Below, piece after piece: positions 34,997 through 47,200 of a stretch of 64,000 bases of DNA (position 1 is the stretch's first letter; each line of letters opens with the position of its first letter). The stretch comes from Pararge aegeria (Eukaryota; Arthropoda; Insecta; Lepidoptera; Nymphalidae): positions 10,716,701 to 10,780,700 of the forward strand of contig NC_053180.1 in the NCBI RefSeq assembly GCF_905163445.1, written 5' to 3'. Position numbers and translations under genes: made by a program. The notes under the pieces are model-generated. The model had not been told where the DNA came from. It did not search any database and saw nothing but the letters and a program-made list of their open reading frames with translations.

Positions 34997-37042
34997 CAAT
35001 TCAATTCAATTCTTGTTTATGGCTTTTGTCTGCGCCAACTGGGCACAAGGTATTTCGCCAATGTCTTGTAGATGAAGAAGGCACGAAGGAGATTGATCGG
35101 TGAAACTAATGAAAAGTTAATTTTGAATTTGTACCAAGAAATAGTTGTTATTAGCTAGTTAGCTCTTTAACCTAAGGACACAGACAACACATGCATATAT
35201 ATCTTACACGGATATTTTTTGTACATTATACTTTAATTTTATTACTTACTATATATTTACATAAAAATCTACAATAAGGACTGAAAACAAACATTAAAAA
35301 ACATTTAACACTCAAAGGACGGGGGACTTTGGGAGGAAGAATGGTGGGATTATGAAGGTTAACTCATGTTTCTTGGGACGTAAACTTTTACAGTTCCACT
35401 GTAGCAGGGTTATTGGGCCCATTTTGGAGTAGTTTAAAAAGTTGGCTTAAGTTTTTGGCAACGTTGGGCGGTAAGGGAATTTCACTACATGGAGCGACAA
35501 TACTAAGTAGAAATTCGGAGATAAACTCAAGCATTTTACCTTGGGAGGGAGGGTTCTCAACATTGTTGTTGAGAGCGCATCCATTAGGAAGGGATGAGGA
35601 GTAATCACCGACAATAGTCTGAACAGCTTTTTTATCGTAGCCCTTTGCTAGAGGAGCTCGGGGACGAGGAGAGCGGAAAACTGTTTGCCGGTAGGAGGTT
35701 TTGGAGGAAGTTACATTAGTAGGAGTAAACATTTCTTTTGTTATCTCAGCATAGGACCTGCGGACAGGAGGAAACTGAGATGATGCTTCAATGTAAGATT
35801 TATTATTCTGAGACATGACCATTTTAATAGATTGCTGCCTGGAGAATTCTGGGCAGTCTTTATCAGTAGCAAAATGACTACCAGAGCAGTGTAAACATGT
35901 AGATAATTCCTTGATGACCAAACATGAGTCACCTGTATGGGGCTGAGCACATCTGTAGCATCTGGGCTTAGATCTGCAGATTGTTTTAATGTGGCCAAAA
36001 CGGCAGCAGTTCTGGCACTGTATTGTTGGAAGTTTATATGTTTCAACTGGCAGTGAGGTGTGGTATGAATATACCTTAGCAGGAAGCATTTGCCCCCTGA
36101 AGGTTAGGACAACAGATTGGGTAGGCACCCAAGTGATGACACCCTCTGTGACAGATTTTCTGTTCAGTCGCCTTGATTTCAGAACCTCACCACAGCCAGG
36201 CGGGAGCTCTAGCGAATCAACAAGCTCGTCCATCGACCAGTCCACGGGAACTCCTTTCACCAGCCCCATTCTGGTTATGTTGTATGTGGGAATTATAGCT
36301 CTATATTTGCATAACTTCAAAACTGGACTAACCAGAAAGTTGTTGGCAGCTTGGGCAGAAGTAAACTCTACAGTAATTTTGTTGCGGCCTATATTTTTGA
36401 CGCCGTCGTGGATAATTGAACCAATTTTGTGTTTGTGCAAGAATTGACCGAAATTTATAGCCCGTAATGACGCTCCAGAGGATGGGTCCTCCACTTCCCG
36501 TGAGACTTGGACGATAAAAGGCCCATTATCATCGTCAGAGTATGACTTGGCGCCTTCGGTGAAGGAAGGATGTATGTAAAGGCTTTGAACGGATGGGTTT
36601 ACCTGAGTAGGATCAGTTATAGTTTTTTTGGCCGCATATACGTTGGTATCCTCTCCTTGTCGTTTGCGAGACGAGGCTGATGCCCCCGGGTCGGGCGGCT
36701 CAGGAGGTGTATCTAGATCCATTTTACTGGAAACACTATAACTACAGACACATAATAAATATTTAACCAACACCAAATACGGTTAGATTTATACGAATAT
36801 CACCAATAACAACTATTTCTGCTGCTGTGTAAATTCACATAAAACACCGAAATTACACCGGAATCTCACTAACACGTGTGCACAAATTGACAGGCCAAGT
36901 TACAGTTCAATATAAACAACACCAAATCCTTTTCAAGACGAGTTTACAGTAAAATCAAAGAAAAATTTGAGAAAACCGCGTCCGCCATGTACGAAGTTTC
37001 CCGCCGAAAAAAAAAAAAAAAAAACAAAAAAAAAAAAAAAAC
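34997..37042 (-). mobile_element. Non-LTR retrotransposon with ORF1 only, nested insertion
   Basis: The insertion is bounded by a direct repeat of GTACAGAGTCTT at 34985-34996 and 37043-37054. The uninterrupted copy at 57 kb has that 12-mer once (GTACAGAGTCTTATG), which shows both the target-site duplication and the order of events. On the minus strand the unit reads: a T-rich run, a 5' UTR of about 280 nt, ORF1, about 390 nt of 3' UTR, and a terminal (AATTG)n tail. It has no endonuclease or reverse transcriptase. Confidence 0.85.
35388..36722 (-). CDS. LINE ORF1 (gag-like nucleic-acid-binding protein)
   Basis: The frame is open for 444 codons from MDLDTPPEPPDP; an in-frame upstream ATG at 36776 would add 18 residues, but the 36722 start is the more likely. 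It carries three zinc knuckles: CQNCCRFGHIKTIC, CYRCAQPHTGDSC and CLHCSGSHFATDKDC (about residues 254-308 of the longer form). These follow an RRM-like central region (IHDGVKNIGRNKITVEF... GVPVDWSMDELVDSL), as in jockey-clade ORF1 proteins. Such proteins coat LINE RNA and act as chaperones during retrotransposition. The frame has no stop or frameshift. The partner ORF2 is missing, so the element would depend on RT supplied elsewhere. Confidence 0.88.
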   Translation of the reverse strand: MDLDTPPEPPDPGASASSRKRQGEDTNVYAAKKTITDPTQVNPSVQSLYIHPSFTEGAKSYSDDDNGPFIVQVSREVEDPSSGASLRAINFGQFLHKHKIGSIIHDGVKNIGRNKITVEFTSAQAANNFLVSPVLKLCKYRAIIPTYNITRMGLVKGVPVDWSMDELVDSLELPPGCGEVLKSRRLNRKSVTEGVITWVPTQSVVLTFRGQMLPAKVYSYHTSLPVETYKLPTIQCQNCCRFGHIKTICRSKPRCYRCAQPHTGDSCLVIKELSTCLHCSGSHFATDKDCPEFSRQQSIKMVMSQNNKSYIEASSQFPPVRRSYAEITKEMFTPTNVTSSKTSYRQTVFRSPRPRAPLAKGYDKKAVQTIVGDYSSSLPNGCALNNNVENPPSQGKMLEFISEFLLSIVAPCSEIPLPPNVAKNLSQLFKLLQNGPNNPATVEL

Positions 37043-38275
37043 GTACAGAGTCTTATGGTTCCATAACTAGTTACGTCGCGATGACAAATGTCAAAACGGG
37101 CCTATTATATTTTTACGACTATAGTAATATTGACGTTTAAATGACATTTAGAGTCAGTGTGGTCACAGATCCGAAAATAAATTGTATCAAGGCTGAGAAC
37201 CCAAGAAAACCTATTTGTTTTTCTTTATTCCTATAGGGAGAAGGCTATATCTTAGAGAAGGTTATAATCTTATTAAGGTATCTTTTAAAAAATTGGCACT
37301 TAAAAGCTTTTATTCAGAGAAAAATACACAGACCTTTGCCACAAGGGCTCTACAACACCTAAAACAGGACAATAAATCAAATCAAATTTACACAGTTTGA
37401 ATTGCCCATTCTTGTTTCCAGTGCCAGTGTTCTTTATTACGGGAATGCGTGGAGGTATCAAGTTGAAAAGATATATAGTAAATAGTTGATAGGTACTCAA
37501 AATTTATATGGTACTTTCCGTTGACCTAAAGCTATAAAAGGGAAGTAATATCGTATTTTACTACATTTACAGGCAAAAATCTGAAGACTATATCACATTG
37601 AAATCATAAAAAAACGTGTGGCATACTTTTTACAAAGGCAGGTGGCAGTAGGTATGCAGTATATTTCATTTTATCAAATGGTCACTGAACTCACTGATGG
37701 TTGGCTAAACACTGTCCAATTTTTCGTGGTTCTTACGAAGCCCCGAAAATTAGCATATTAGACTAAAATGTCACATATCTATTTCTACTAGGTCTATGTT
37801 AATAGTTTTGTAAGAAAATAATTTAATGCTCCACTTTAATCGGAAGCTACTTATTTAAAACAAGTGTAGAACCGAGAGCCAGAAACGCAGATGATTAAAA
37901 AAAAAAAAAGTGACAATCTCAAATACCTAACAAGTGACAGCTGATTATAAGTTGTTCGTACTTCGTATGGGTTGTTCGATGTGCAGAGATTTCTCAAATC
38001 TCAAGTTAATATTTTTAAAATACGTCACAGGTCCTCTTGAAGTGTAGTTCAATATAATTTATTGATCTCTTTAATTGATTTTGTGTAATTTATGGAAAAC
38101 ATTATTAAAGTATATGAATTATTAACTTTATAATATACGGATTTTAGATGTGCCCTAACGCTGTGGTAAATCCCCTGTGGCTGTGACTCATAAATATTTA
38201 TTCTGACCTGAGTCTTGACTATTTCTTGGTTGTGAAATTAAAACCTGATGATAATAATGTGTTTACTTGCATAAT

Positions 38276-41200
38276 ATGTTTGGACGTACACAGTACGACG
38301 AAGACGATTATTTCGACGGTTTCTTAGAGGTGAGTTCTTCGGGTAGTTTTTCTTTACATTATAGGATCCTGGCACAAGGAACACAGATAGCTGGAGGCTC
38401 CAATGCTAAATCCCATTTTTTTACTTCTTTACTACAAAATAAACCAGTGATGTATTGTTTAGAAGCATCACCATCATCATTCTCAGCCACTGTCCCACTG
38501 ATGGCAACAGGCCACATTCGTTTCAGAGAAGGGTTAAGAGTAGGCCCACCATCCTTTATTTCTTAAATAAAAGTATTGTAATACTTAAAATGTGCTTTAT
38601 TACAGTGATAACACAAACAGACCAATAAATAGATAAATAATAGATAATAAACATCACCATCTAGCCCTAAACTAGGCGTAGCTTGTTTAATAATATGACT
38701 AATGAATATTTTTAAGAATAATTTACATAAATACTTATAATAATATTGAGACTCATTCAGATATTCTCATTCATCAAGCAAAAAAAATCCAGTTGTGGTG
38801 ATCGAACCCACAGCCTTGGACTCAGAAAGCATGAGTGTTGGCTGCTGCCCAATGCACCAATTGGCCCTCAAAGTATATATGTATAATAAAATATTACCAC
38901 TGTTGTCCATTTAAAAATAAGTAATCTCTAAGCAACACTTGTTGCTAAGTATATCTTGAAACAAAACAACAGCCAACAGTTGTATACAAATCACTAAGCT
39001 ATGCTAAATTGACAAGTCTCAATATAGTGGTCTTAACACACAATTAACATATGAAAGGAATTGGCCTTTTTATATTTGTGTATAACAGAATTGCCATTGA
39101 ACTGTATGATTATAAGTTTTGACTTTTATATCTGATATCAAAACAGTTGTGCAGTTTTACATTTATAACTTAAGTATTGCTATGCTAGTCCATCTCCCAG
39201 GGGGTAACAAAAGTTCTTCTTGGGAAAAAGAAGGTACTGATGACACAAATAAAAGCTTCAATTTTAAATGAAATGAAATGTGTTAATGTACTAAAAATGA
39301 GGTTCTCATATTATGTGGTGAAATAGTATGATGGTGAAATTGCAAAATCATAAGTTTTTAAAAGAGTGGTCATTGCGTTGAAACTGTTTAATAAATAGCT
39401 ATAATAAAGGTACACTCTGAAAAAGTTACAGTAAACATAGAACCCATTGATATGTATGTTCTAAAAATATGTTGCCAATTATGGTTTCAAAGACACAAAT
39501 TGTTGTGTATGTATGTAATAAATAAAAGTTTCTCAAAACCATGCTGCATGGTTCACATTATAAGCTTTGTTCTATAATCTCACAGTCTATAATAAAATTT
39601 GAGATTATAGAACAACGCAAATAAGTAATTAATTATGAATATAAAAATAATCAACAAGCAAACAAAGTTAGTAAAGTCATCAACTTCCGCTGCTGTAGTT
39701 ATAATTTTGTATCTAACAGTGTATGTAGAGTGCTTGTGTAGTAAACCAGGCCTTTATGTGCTTTGACTGAAATAATATAGAACTACTGTGATAGGCAAAC
39801 AAATAAACCAGTTTATAAAATTGTTTCCAACACATATTATGATAAAATGGGTATACTATACTTATATAGTTACCATTATACCACTGTACAGGCAATGCAT
39901 GATGTCACCACTGTGATATAGAGAAGCACTTTTATAAAAATCATAAATAAGATCTTAGAAATGCAGAATTAATACAGGTTGTTTTTGGCTTCCACCATCA
40001 AAAAGTTGTTATCCTTTTCCTTAGGTCCCTTCCTAAACTATAACTTAATTTATGTTCTAACTAACAGTTTACAGCGACTTTGTCAATGCACAATTTCTGA
40101 TAAATTTACTTTGTTAGCTCTGCCCATATTGGCTGAAAACCTTTAGAGCTCTTATATTATTTTAAATATCATGTCTTCCAGAAAAAAAAAGAAATAAAAG
40201 ATTCATAGATGCTACTGTTGAGATTAGTGCTTTGAAACTCATTTGGATCTGGCAAGGTTTTTCTTGTTTTCAAATACCTTTATTTACACTTAAGAAATTG
40301 ATATCCTGCATACTTTACATGGACCTGGCATAATACAAGCTGCACTATAAGTTTGTTTTCTTTTATGTAGTATGTTTTCTTTATTTTGTAAGTAACAACT
40401 CAATTTATACAATCAAACTAGTAAATATGCCTACAAAGTTATATTTGTCCCGTGAGTCATTATATCTTAATGTATTAAAATTTTAAGCATCTTCAGTCAT
40501 TATTATTTCATATTTATTGTTTTGTCTTTTGATGGATTATTTGCAGGGGCAAATAATGTATTGATAGTGTTGAATTTTGACAGATATATGAAACAGTTGT
40601 TTAAATTCATGCCATATGTAGTAAAACTTAGCAACTGCAAACAGTATCTTTTGCCTGATTTTGTAGCTAAACACATCAAAGCCACACCCGGGTGGAGAAT
40701 TTTTCAGACTTAAATATTGATAAACAACTAACACACCTTAGTCATGGAGATATCTTTGCATCGTTCGAGTCCATGTAGGACTGAGGTGCATCGATAATGC
40801 AGTCATATTTATATCAGAATACCCATCAACTCAATGTCATGAAGATTTTATAGTTATCAAAAGTTTAATTATTTACCTACTTTATAAATTTACTGTAACA
40901 ATATAGCATTATCAGAAATTGCACATTTATTGGTTGGTTAGAAAATAAATTTTAGTGGCTTTCATTTATTGTATAAAACGGCAATGTGCATATTTAAAAT
41001 TATATATTTCTATTGGATGCTGTATCACATTAGAATCATTATCATTATCAACCCATTAGCAGTGCACTACAGGGAACGGGTCTCCTCTCAGATTGTACGT
41101 AGCCCACCCCTCTTGTATTACTTACTAGTCAACACATGCTTTTGTGAATTGCAAAAAGGACTAATCTCAGGCACCATTAAAGTAAATGATATTTAATTGT

Positions 41201-44200
41201 AATGAAAGTCCATATTTCTTTAAAGTGAAAAGTGTGTGCCAGGGATCATGTCAAATCATCATCACTGTGAGAAACGAAAGTGAGGGTGAAGTCCTAACCA
41301 CTATTATCAGATGTGTTGTAGAATGACTCATTTATTTTGAGATAAGGTTAATAATATTATGTGTTCTCAGAATACGCAAATAATAATATTAATTTAAGTG
41401 CCTATTGCCAACCCTAGCGTTCTCAATGTTATCTCAACTAATATTAATTCCACAGTCGTAAGTCTCGTAGTCACTAGTCACTAGTCAGTACTCAGTATAT
41501 TGGTTCACTTCCATTAGTGCAGTGTACTCCTAATGTAAACAATTCTTGACCTTGAAACAGGTAATTCAAGTGATTACGATAGTGTGACAGTATTTTATTG
41601 TGAACCTATTAGGAGTTCAGTCATGTGTTTCATTTAATATTTGAGCCTTGATTTCTTGTTACTGTACATAAATAAATATAACGAATGTATTTGTAATTGG
41701 CTCTTACCACATTTATGTACAATAAAGGCCAAAAAAAGTGCTTGCTTGGGTTTGGACAAATCCTGGTGTGCTTACTGTATATCTAGATTAAATGATCAAT
41801 CCACATAGTGCGTTTTTAAAGGCGAGCGCATAATTAATAACACAAATCTCTAAATTGGCAGCCTTTAAAGTTCTTGCCTAGGATAAGGATTCTGTTTATT
41901 TAAATAAACAAGATGAGACTATAAGTTCAGTAATTTTAGTACCTACAACATAACTAACACCATTATGTTCTTACATAAATATTTGACTGCTCCTTGACGC
42001 AAAATTTGACCCCTTCGGGTTTCTGGGTGTTTTTTAAATTACAGTTTGATAATCCTCCCGCCTATCGGGTATAACTATCATAATATTGTGATAAAGATAA
42101 TCGTAAACACATACTTACATTTTTCTCTATTTATTTATATAGGACTAGCGTACCCAGCCCGCTTCGCCGGGCTAGATTTTGCTTTATTTTATTTAAACAA
42201 TAAACTTACATCATTAAATTTTTAATTTAAGTCTCATAATCTATTAAATCATTTATTTCTCTCCGTATTCATTCTCTTCTATTCTCTTCTCTAGATAATA
42301 ATCTTCACCCCCATGTACACCCAACAATAAAATATCATCATAGTAAATAAAAGCTGTATTTGACAGTTTGACAGTTCAAAAATAGGAGTGCTCCGATCGT
42401 CACCAAACTTTACAGGATTACTCGCCTGGTCAATCCGGAGATTCCCTGAAAGTTTCATTGAAATTAGTCCAGCCGTTTCGGAGCCTATACGGAACATAGC
42501 CACACACTTTCTCTTTTATATACGAGTATATAGATTGACACTGTGCCAGCGTGGTGGCCAACGGCCTTAACACCTTCTTATCGTAGGAGACCCGTGCCCT
42601 GTAGTGGGCCGGTAATGGGTTGTATAGGAAAGCTTTAGTTAGAGATTAATGATGACATATTATGATCAAATATGCTTGAGGTTTTAATAACAAGTGCCAC
42701 TGTGTAAATACAAGAGGCAATAGTTAGTGGGTAAGACTTCGGCCTCCCTGTCGGAGGGACCGAGTTCGATGTCCGGGACGGATCTCTCACTCTTTGAGTT
42801 ACGTGCGTTTTAAGCAATTTTATACGTATTTAAGATACGTTTATACGTATCTTAAATACGTATAAAATTGTATTTATACCACTTTATACTTAAGAACCCA
42901 TAGCAGATCAAGGGCTCTTCTAAAGAATTTACTACGGGCCCCCCGCTTACTTATATAGTGTAATGTGAGTTACATTAATATTTTGTTGTTACCCGACATT
43001 TTTTTTTATAGTAATAATTGACGGACCAAGCAGATGGTCCACCTTAAGAAAGCCATCGCCTATTAACAGATTACAGAGCAACAGTTCGCGGGGCATGCAA
43101 GGAACACTTCCTGCAACGTGCCGCCCCGTGTCCATCACCTGAAGCGTAGTTGTTAAGCCTCATGGGCCTATAATTACGCCGGCCGCGGCACCCACGCCCT
43201 TAAGACCGGAACACAGCAAAGCAACAATGCTGCTTTAACATACAAATATTAAAAGAAACAAAGAATTAACAAAGAAATAAAGTTATGAAAGGGTCTATAA
43301 GCACCTTCTGATAAGTGTCGTGTAGCTTATTCAAAAATGTTGTCCTTGTCTTTTGACAAAGTTAGAGTGTCAAAAGTGCATTCCTTAAAATGATTTGTGC
43401 AAATTATTTAAATTTTATATGAACATACAATAGTTTACACTTACATACTCGGCGAGTGTGGTGGACTATGGCCGAAACCATTCTCTTTCTGAGAGGAAAC
43501 CCGAGCCATGCAGGGTTAGCACAGACGCGAGGCACAAATTATATCCCCTGACAAGGGATATAATAAACCTGTCCACCTGCTAAAGCACGGGAATATGGAA
43601 TAGGATAATTTTACCCCTTTTTTGGAATAGGAGAAGATAATTTTTTATTCTTTCTCCGGTGACATAATTGGCTCCTGTCCATGCTAGCCGTGCTGTAGTG
43701 GGCCGATAATGACATGAAAATAATAATGATGATTGTTGTTTGCTGTTCCAGAAAATAACAACAACTGGCAAAATGAGCTCCGAACCAGCGTTGTATATAA
43801 CTGGTATCGGTGTGATGTCTATTTTGATGGTCGTTTGCTGCTATTTCTGCTGCTGCCGTCGTAATCGCGGACAAGTGTTATCGCGTAAGTATATTCTTTG
43901 TAAAGCAGAAGGCCAGGCTGCTTTATAACATCGCTTAAAGCAGTATTATTTTAATATTGTTAAAGTTTTTTTTACAGAATTTTAAGCCTTAAAAATAAGA
44001 TTTCAAGGTATGTCAAATAAAATGTTTTGACGACCTCCAGTGTGTGTTTGAGATCGTACCGGGTCCGATCTCAGGCAATGTCTACTTGAAACTTATAATT
44101 ACTGATTTTTTTCCTTCCTTAAAACCCAAGGGGTTCCTTAAGGTGTTTAAAAATAAAAATATTTTTGAAATAAATGGAGAAAGAAAATTACATTTTTCTT

Positions 44201-47200
44201 TCTCCATGCATGTCGTTATTAACTGTGAAAGAACTTACGGAAACTAAGCGAAACTAAATGTTAATTTAAAATTTTAATAGGCTCCCGCGGGCCACGGTAC
44301 GCCGGTACCAACAGAAATTGTATTTGTATTGTTAAGTTGTTTAAAGGATTTTTCATTTTTTTCTCTTTCCCTTTTTCTCCTCAATCCTCTACCAATAACT
44401 TACCGGTTTCCATATTTGATTCACAGCGCCCCCGACGAACGTACAAGTGCAAGTGCCATATCCTCAGCAGCAGTACAATGCGCCTTATCAGAGTAAGTAC
44501 TAAAGTGCCGATTAACTATACTATGAATATGGCAATAATTTCGCCAGGGCCTTAAATTTAAAGTGCCGATTATACTACAATCGATAAATAGGTCCTAACT
44601 CAGCTAGGGTCTTAGATAAAGTGTCGGTACACGATAAATAGGGCATTTACTCGGCTAAATTAGTAAACTTACCCTGACTAGGGAGATCGTCGGAGTTCCT
44701 GCCCTAAGTTCTGAATAGTGCGAATTAGTTAATACGAGTAAACTTTTTGTTTGCGCCGGGATTGGGTTTTTTCCACATACATTTTGAGCATTGTCATTTC
44801 CAGAGCAGTTCCCTTTCTCAACTAAACTTTTATGTGATATCAGTATCTCTGGAAATTATATGATTCGGTATGCCGAATAATGGTTTCTTTTTTTGTATAT
44901 ATATTAACATAACGTTCGCATCGGTTTATCACTTTTAAATATTATGCCAATCTGTTACGACACAGAACTCCTATCTACCTAATAGTAGGTACAAGTGTTA
45001 GCTACAATGCATCCTGGCCATTGTAGATAGTGTGCGATGAATTGCTAATGCCTTCACAATAGAATCGTTATTTATTTTTAAACTAAAGTTGAAATGGCTG
45101 ATAAATCCTGAAAATTCAATCTAAGATCGAAAATGTTCTGATTGTTAATAATCACTATACATATTGTTCATGAAATAATAATACCATTATGTTTGACGTA
45201 ATAACACAGTACAACAACGTTCTCAACAATTTAAACCGTTTTTTACTAATATAATGAATAATTTAGGTCCCATTACATAATAGGTAAGTATAATGCGGTC
45301 TGCAACGGTATTTCCTGTAATAAACGAGTATTACTATTATTAAACTGACAGATTAACTCTCTTAAGACTCTTTTCCTAATTTACTGAAAGAGGTTTTTTA
45401 TGCAATTTGTCTTTTTAAAAATCTGGTTTTTATTTGCAAACATATCTAAGGTGTTATTTATTTAAAATAAAATTTTTTGACTATGTCCCTTTCGCTTTTG
45501 ACCCTTTGTCCATGTTAATTTATATTATACAGTAAAATAGTCATATCATACAAAAATGTGTACATAAAACTTTTTGATTAAATACTCCTTCATCATCCAA
45601 ATCGATTCGACGGCCGATTGGCGCAGTGGGCAGCGACCCTGCTTTCTAAGCCAAGGCCGTAGGTTCGATTCCCACAACTGGACAATGTTTGTGTGATGAA
45701 CATGAATGTTTTATAGTGTCTGGGTGTATATCTATATATTATAAGTATATACGTATATTATTCATATAATTATTCATCAGTCATCTTAGTACCCATAACA
45801 CAAACTACGCTTACTTTGGGGCTAGATGGCGATGTGTGTATTGTCGTAGTATAAATGTATGATCTATCTATGATTTATCTTAATTTGCTTTACTCCGCGA
45901 AAAGCAGGATAATCTGTATGGTGTAATTTATAATTTCTTCTATCTTTATACTGCACACCAAACTAATCTTCAGAAATTTACCCTGTACGCAAATTGCGCT
46001 CCGACACCGGAGCATCCTCAGGAGATGGTAACTTAACAGTTATTCATTGTAAAGTCATAATTAATTTTCATAATGTTATTTATATATTTATTTATATCCT
46101 TAGTATACTTACAGTTAGCCAAAGCGTATACTTAGGCATTTCTTACAGTGCAGTCTAATATCTTTATTTTTTTGGGGACTTTTAATATCCTCGAAGACAT
46201 GCCAGCCCCAACTTAACCTAGACAGTGAGATCCTAAAGTTTAAACAAAATGCGAACCAAATATTACAACTAATTCTTAAATACTATTGTACGATTCAAGT
46301 CCATCGCGATCGCAGATGTTGGGCTACTCAAGGCAATTTGCGCAATACCTATGACGTTATAACTGAGGTTGTGTCGGCTCATAAGTAAAACCCTTCCACT
46401 TTTATTCCGATCACACTCCATCAACAAGCGTTGCACATCTTCTAGTCGTCCACACACAGCACAGTTCGGTGAATCAGTTCTTCGTCTATTAGTTGGTGCT
46501 GTGCAATCGGATTATTAAGCAGAGTGCACGGAATGTTCGAGCATAATGCGTACGCAATGACTCGAGTTATAGAAATGGTAATCTTCTTCATCAAACTCAT
46601 TCTCATTATGCAGGAGGAAAACACAAAGTTAGTTTGGACCAGATTAACTTTTCTCATTAAACACACATGTTAAAGTTTATTTTTGAGCGAATGTATTGAA
46701 AAAATGTTTAAAGAACACACTTATTGGTTTACAAATTAATTACCTACTTATAATTAAATTAATTTTCGACATGAGCCAACATTAGATTCGTTTGCACGTC
46801 CCGGTTTTGTATAAGGAAAATGTATTTGAGTACAAATTATTAACATTTTAGTAATATGTTATAACGTCACAATTTTATCATCATGCATTAAATATTTAAT
46901 ATCGGACATGTTTCATTACTCATAGATAATAAGATATACAAGCTGTTTAGTTTTATCTATTATTATCTACTCTCGACGTTGTTACTACAGATTACTATAA
47001 AAAATGCAAAAATAACTAGGTATTTACTTTTATTATTTTTATTTTATTATTTCACTGGCATATAGAGGTTTCTACGTGGCATCTCGCTTGGCGTGCCGTC
47101 TTTATCATTAGGGCGGTAACTAGTCACAGCCGAAGCCCGTGTCCCACCAGACTAATAGCAGACGAACATTTATATGTTTTTAATAAACTACGAGGCAGGC

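Larger units (their letters stand above)
34224..37124 (+). mobile_element. TIR DNA transposon (MITE-like) with a LINE nested in it
   Basis: The ends CTATAGTCGTAAAAATGTAA and its complement at 37090-37124 form inverted repeats of about 40 bp that also include GGCCCGTTTTGACATTTGT. Without the LINE (34997-37042 plus one duplicated 12-mer) the element is about 840 bp and collinear with the copy at 56530-57348. TA flanks both ends of this copy, which suits a Tc1/mariner-like target, but the other copies do not show TA on both sides, so the target-site duplication is unresolved. Its left end is about 210 bp upstream of the mRpL54 start codon. Confidence 0.9.

Noticed and set aside
35741..36447. Frames of 101 and 152 codons over the LINE ORF1
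   Set aside because: They are out-of-frame shadows of ORF1.
40522..40713. 63-codon plus-strand frame inside the PPxY gene's first intron
   Set aside because: It opens without convincing exon ends and shows no motif.
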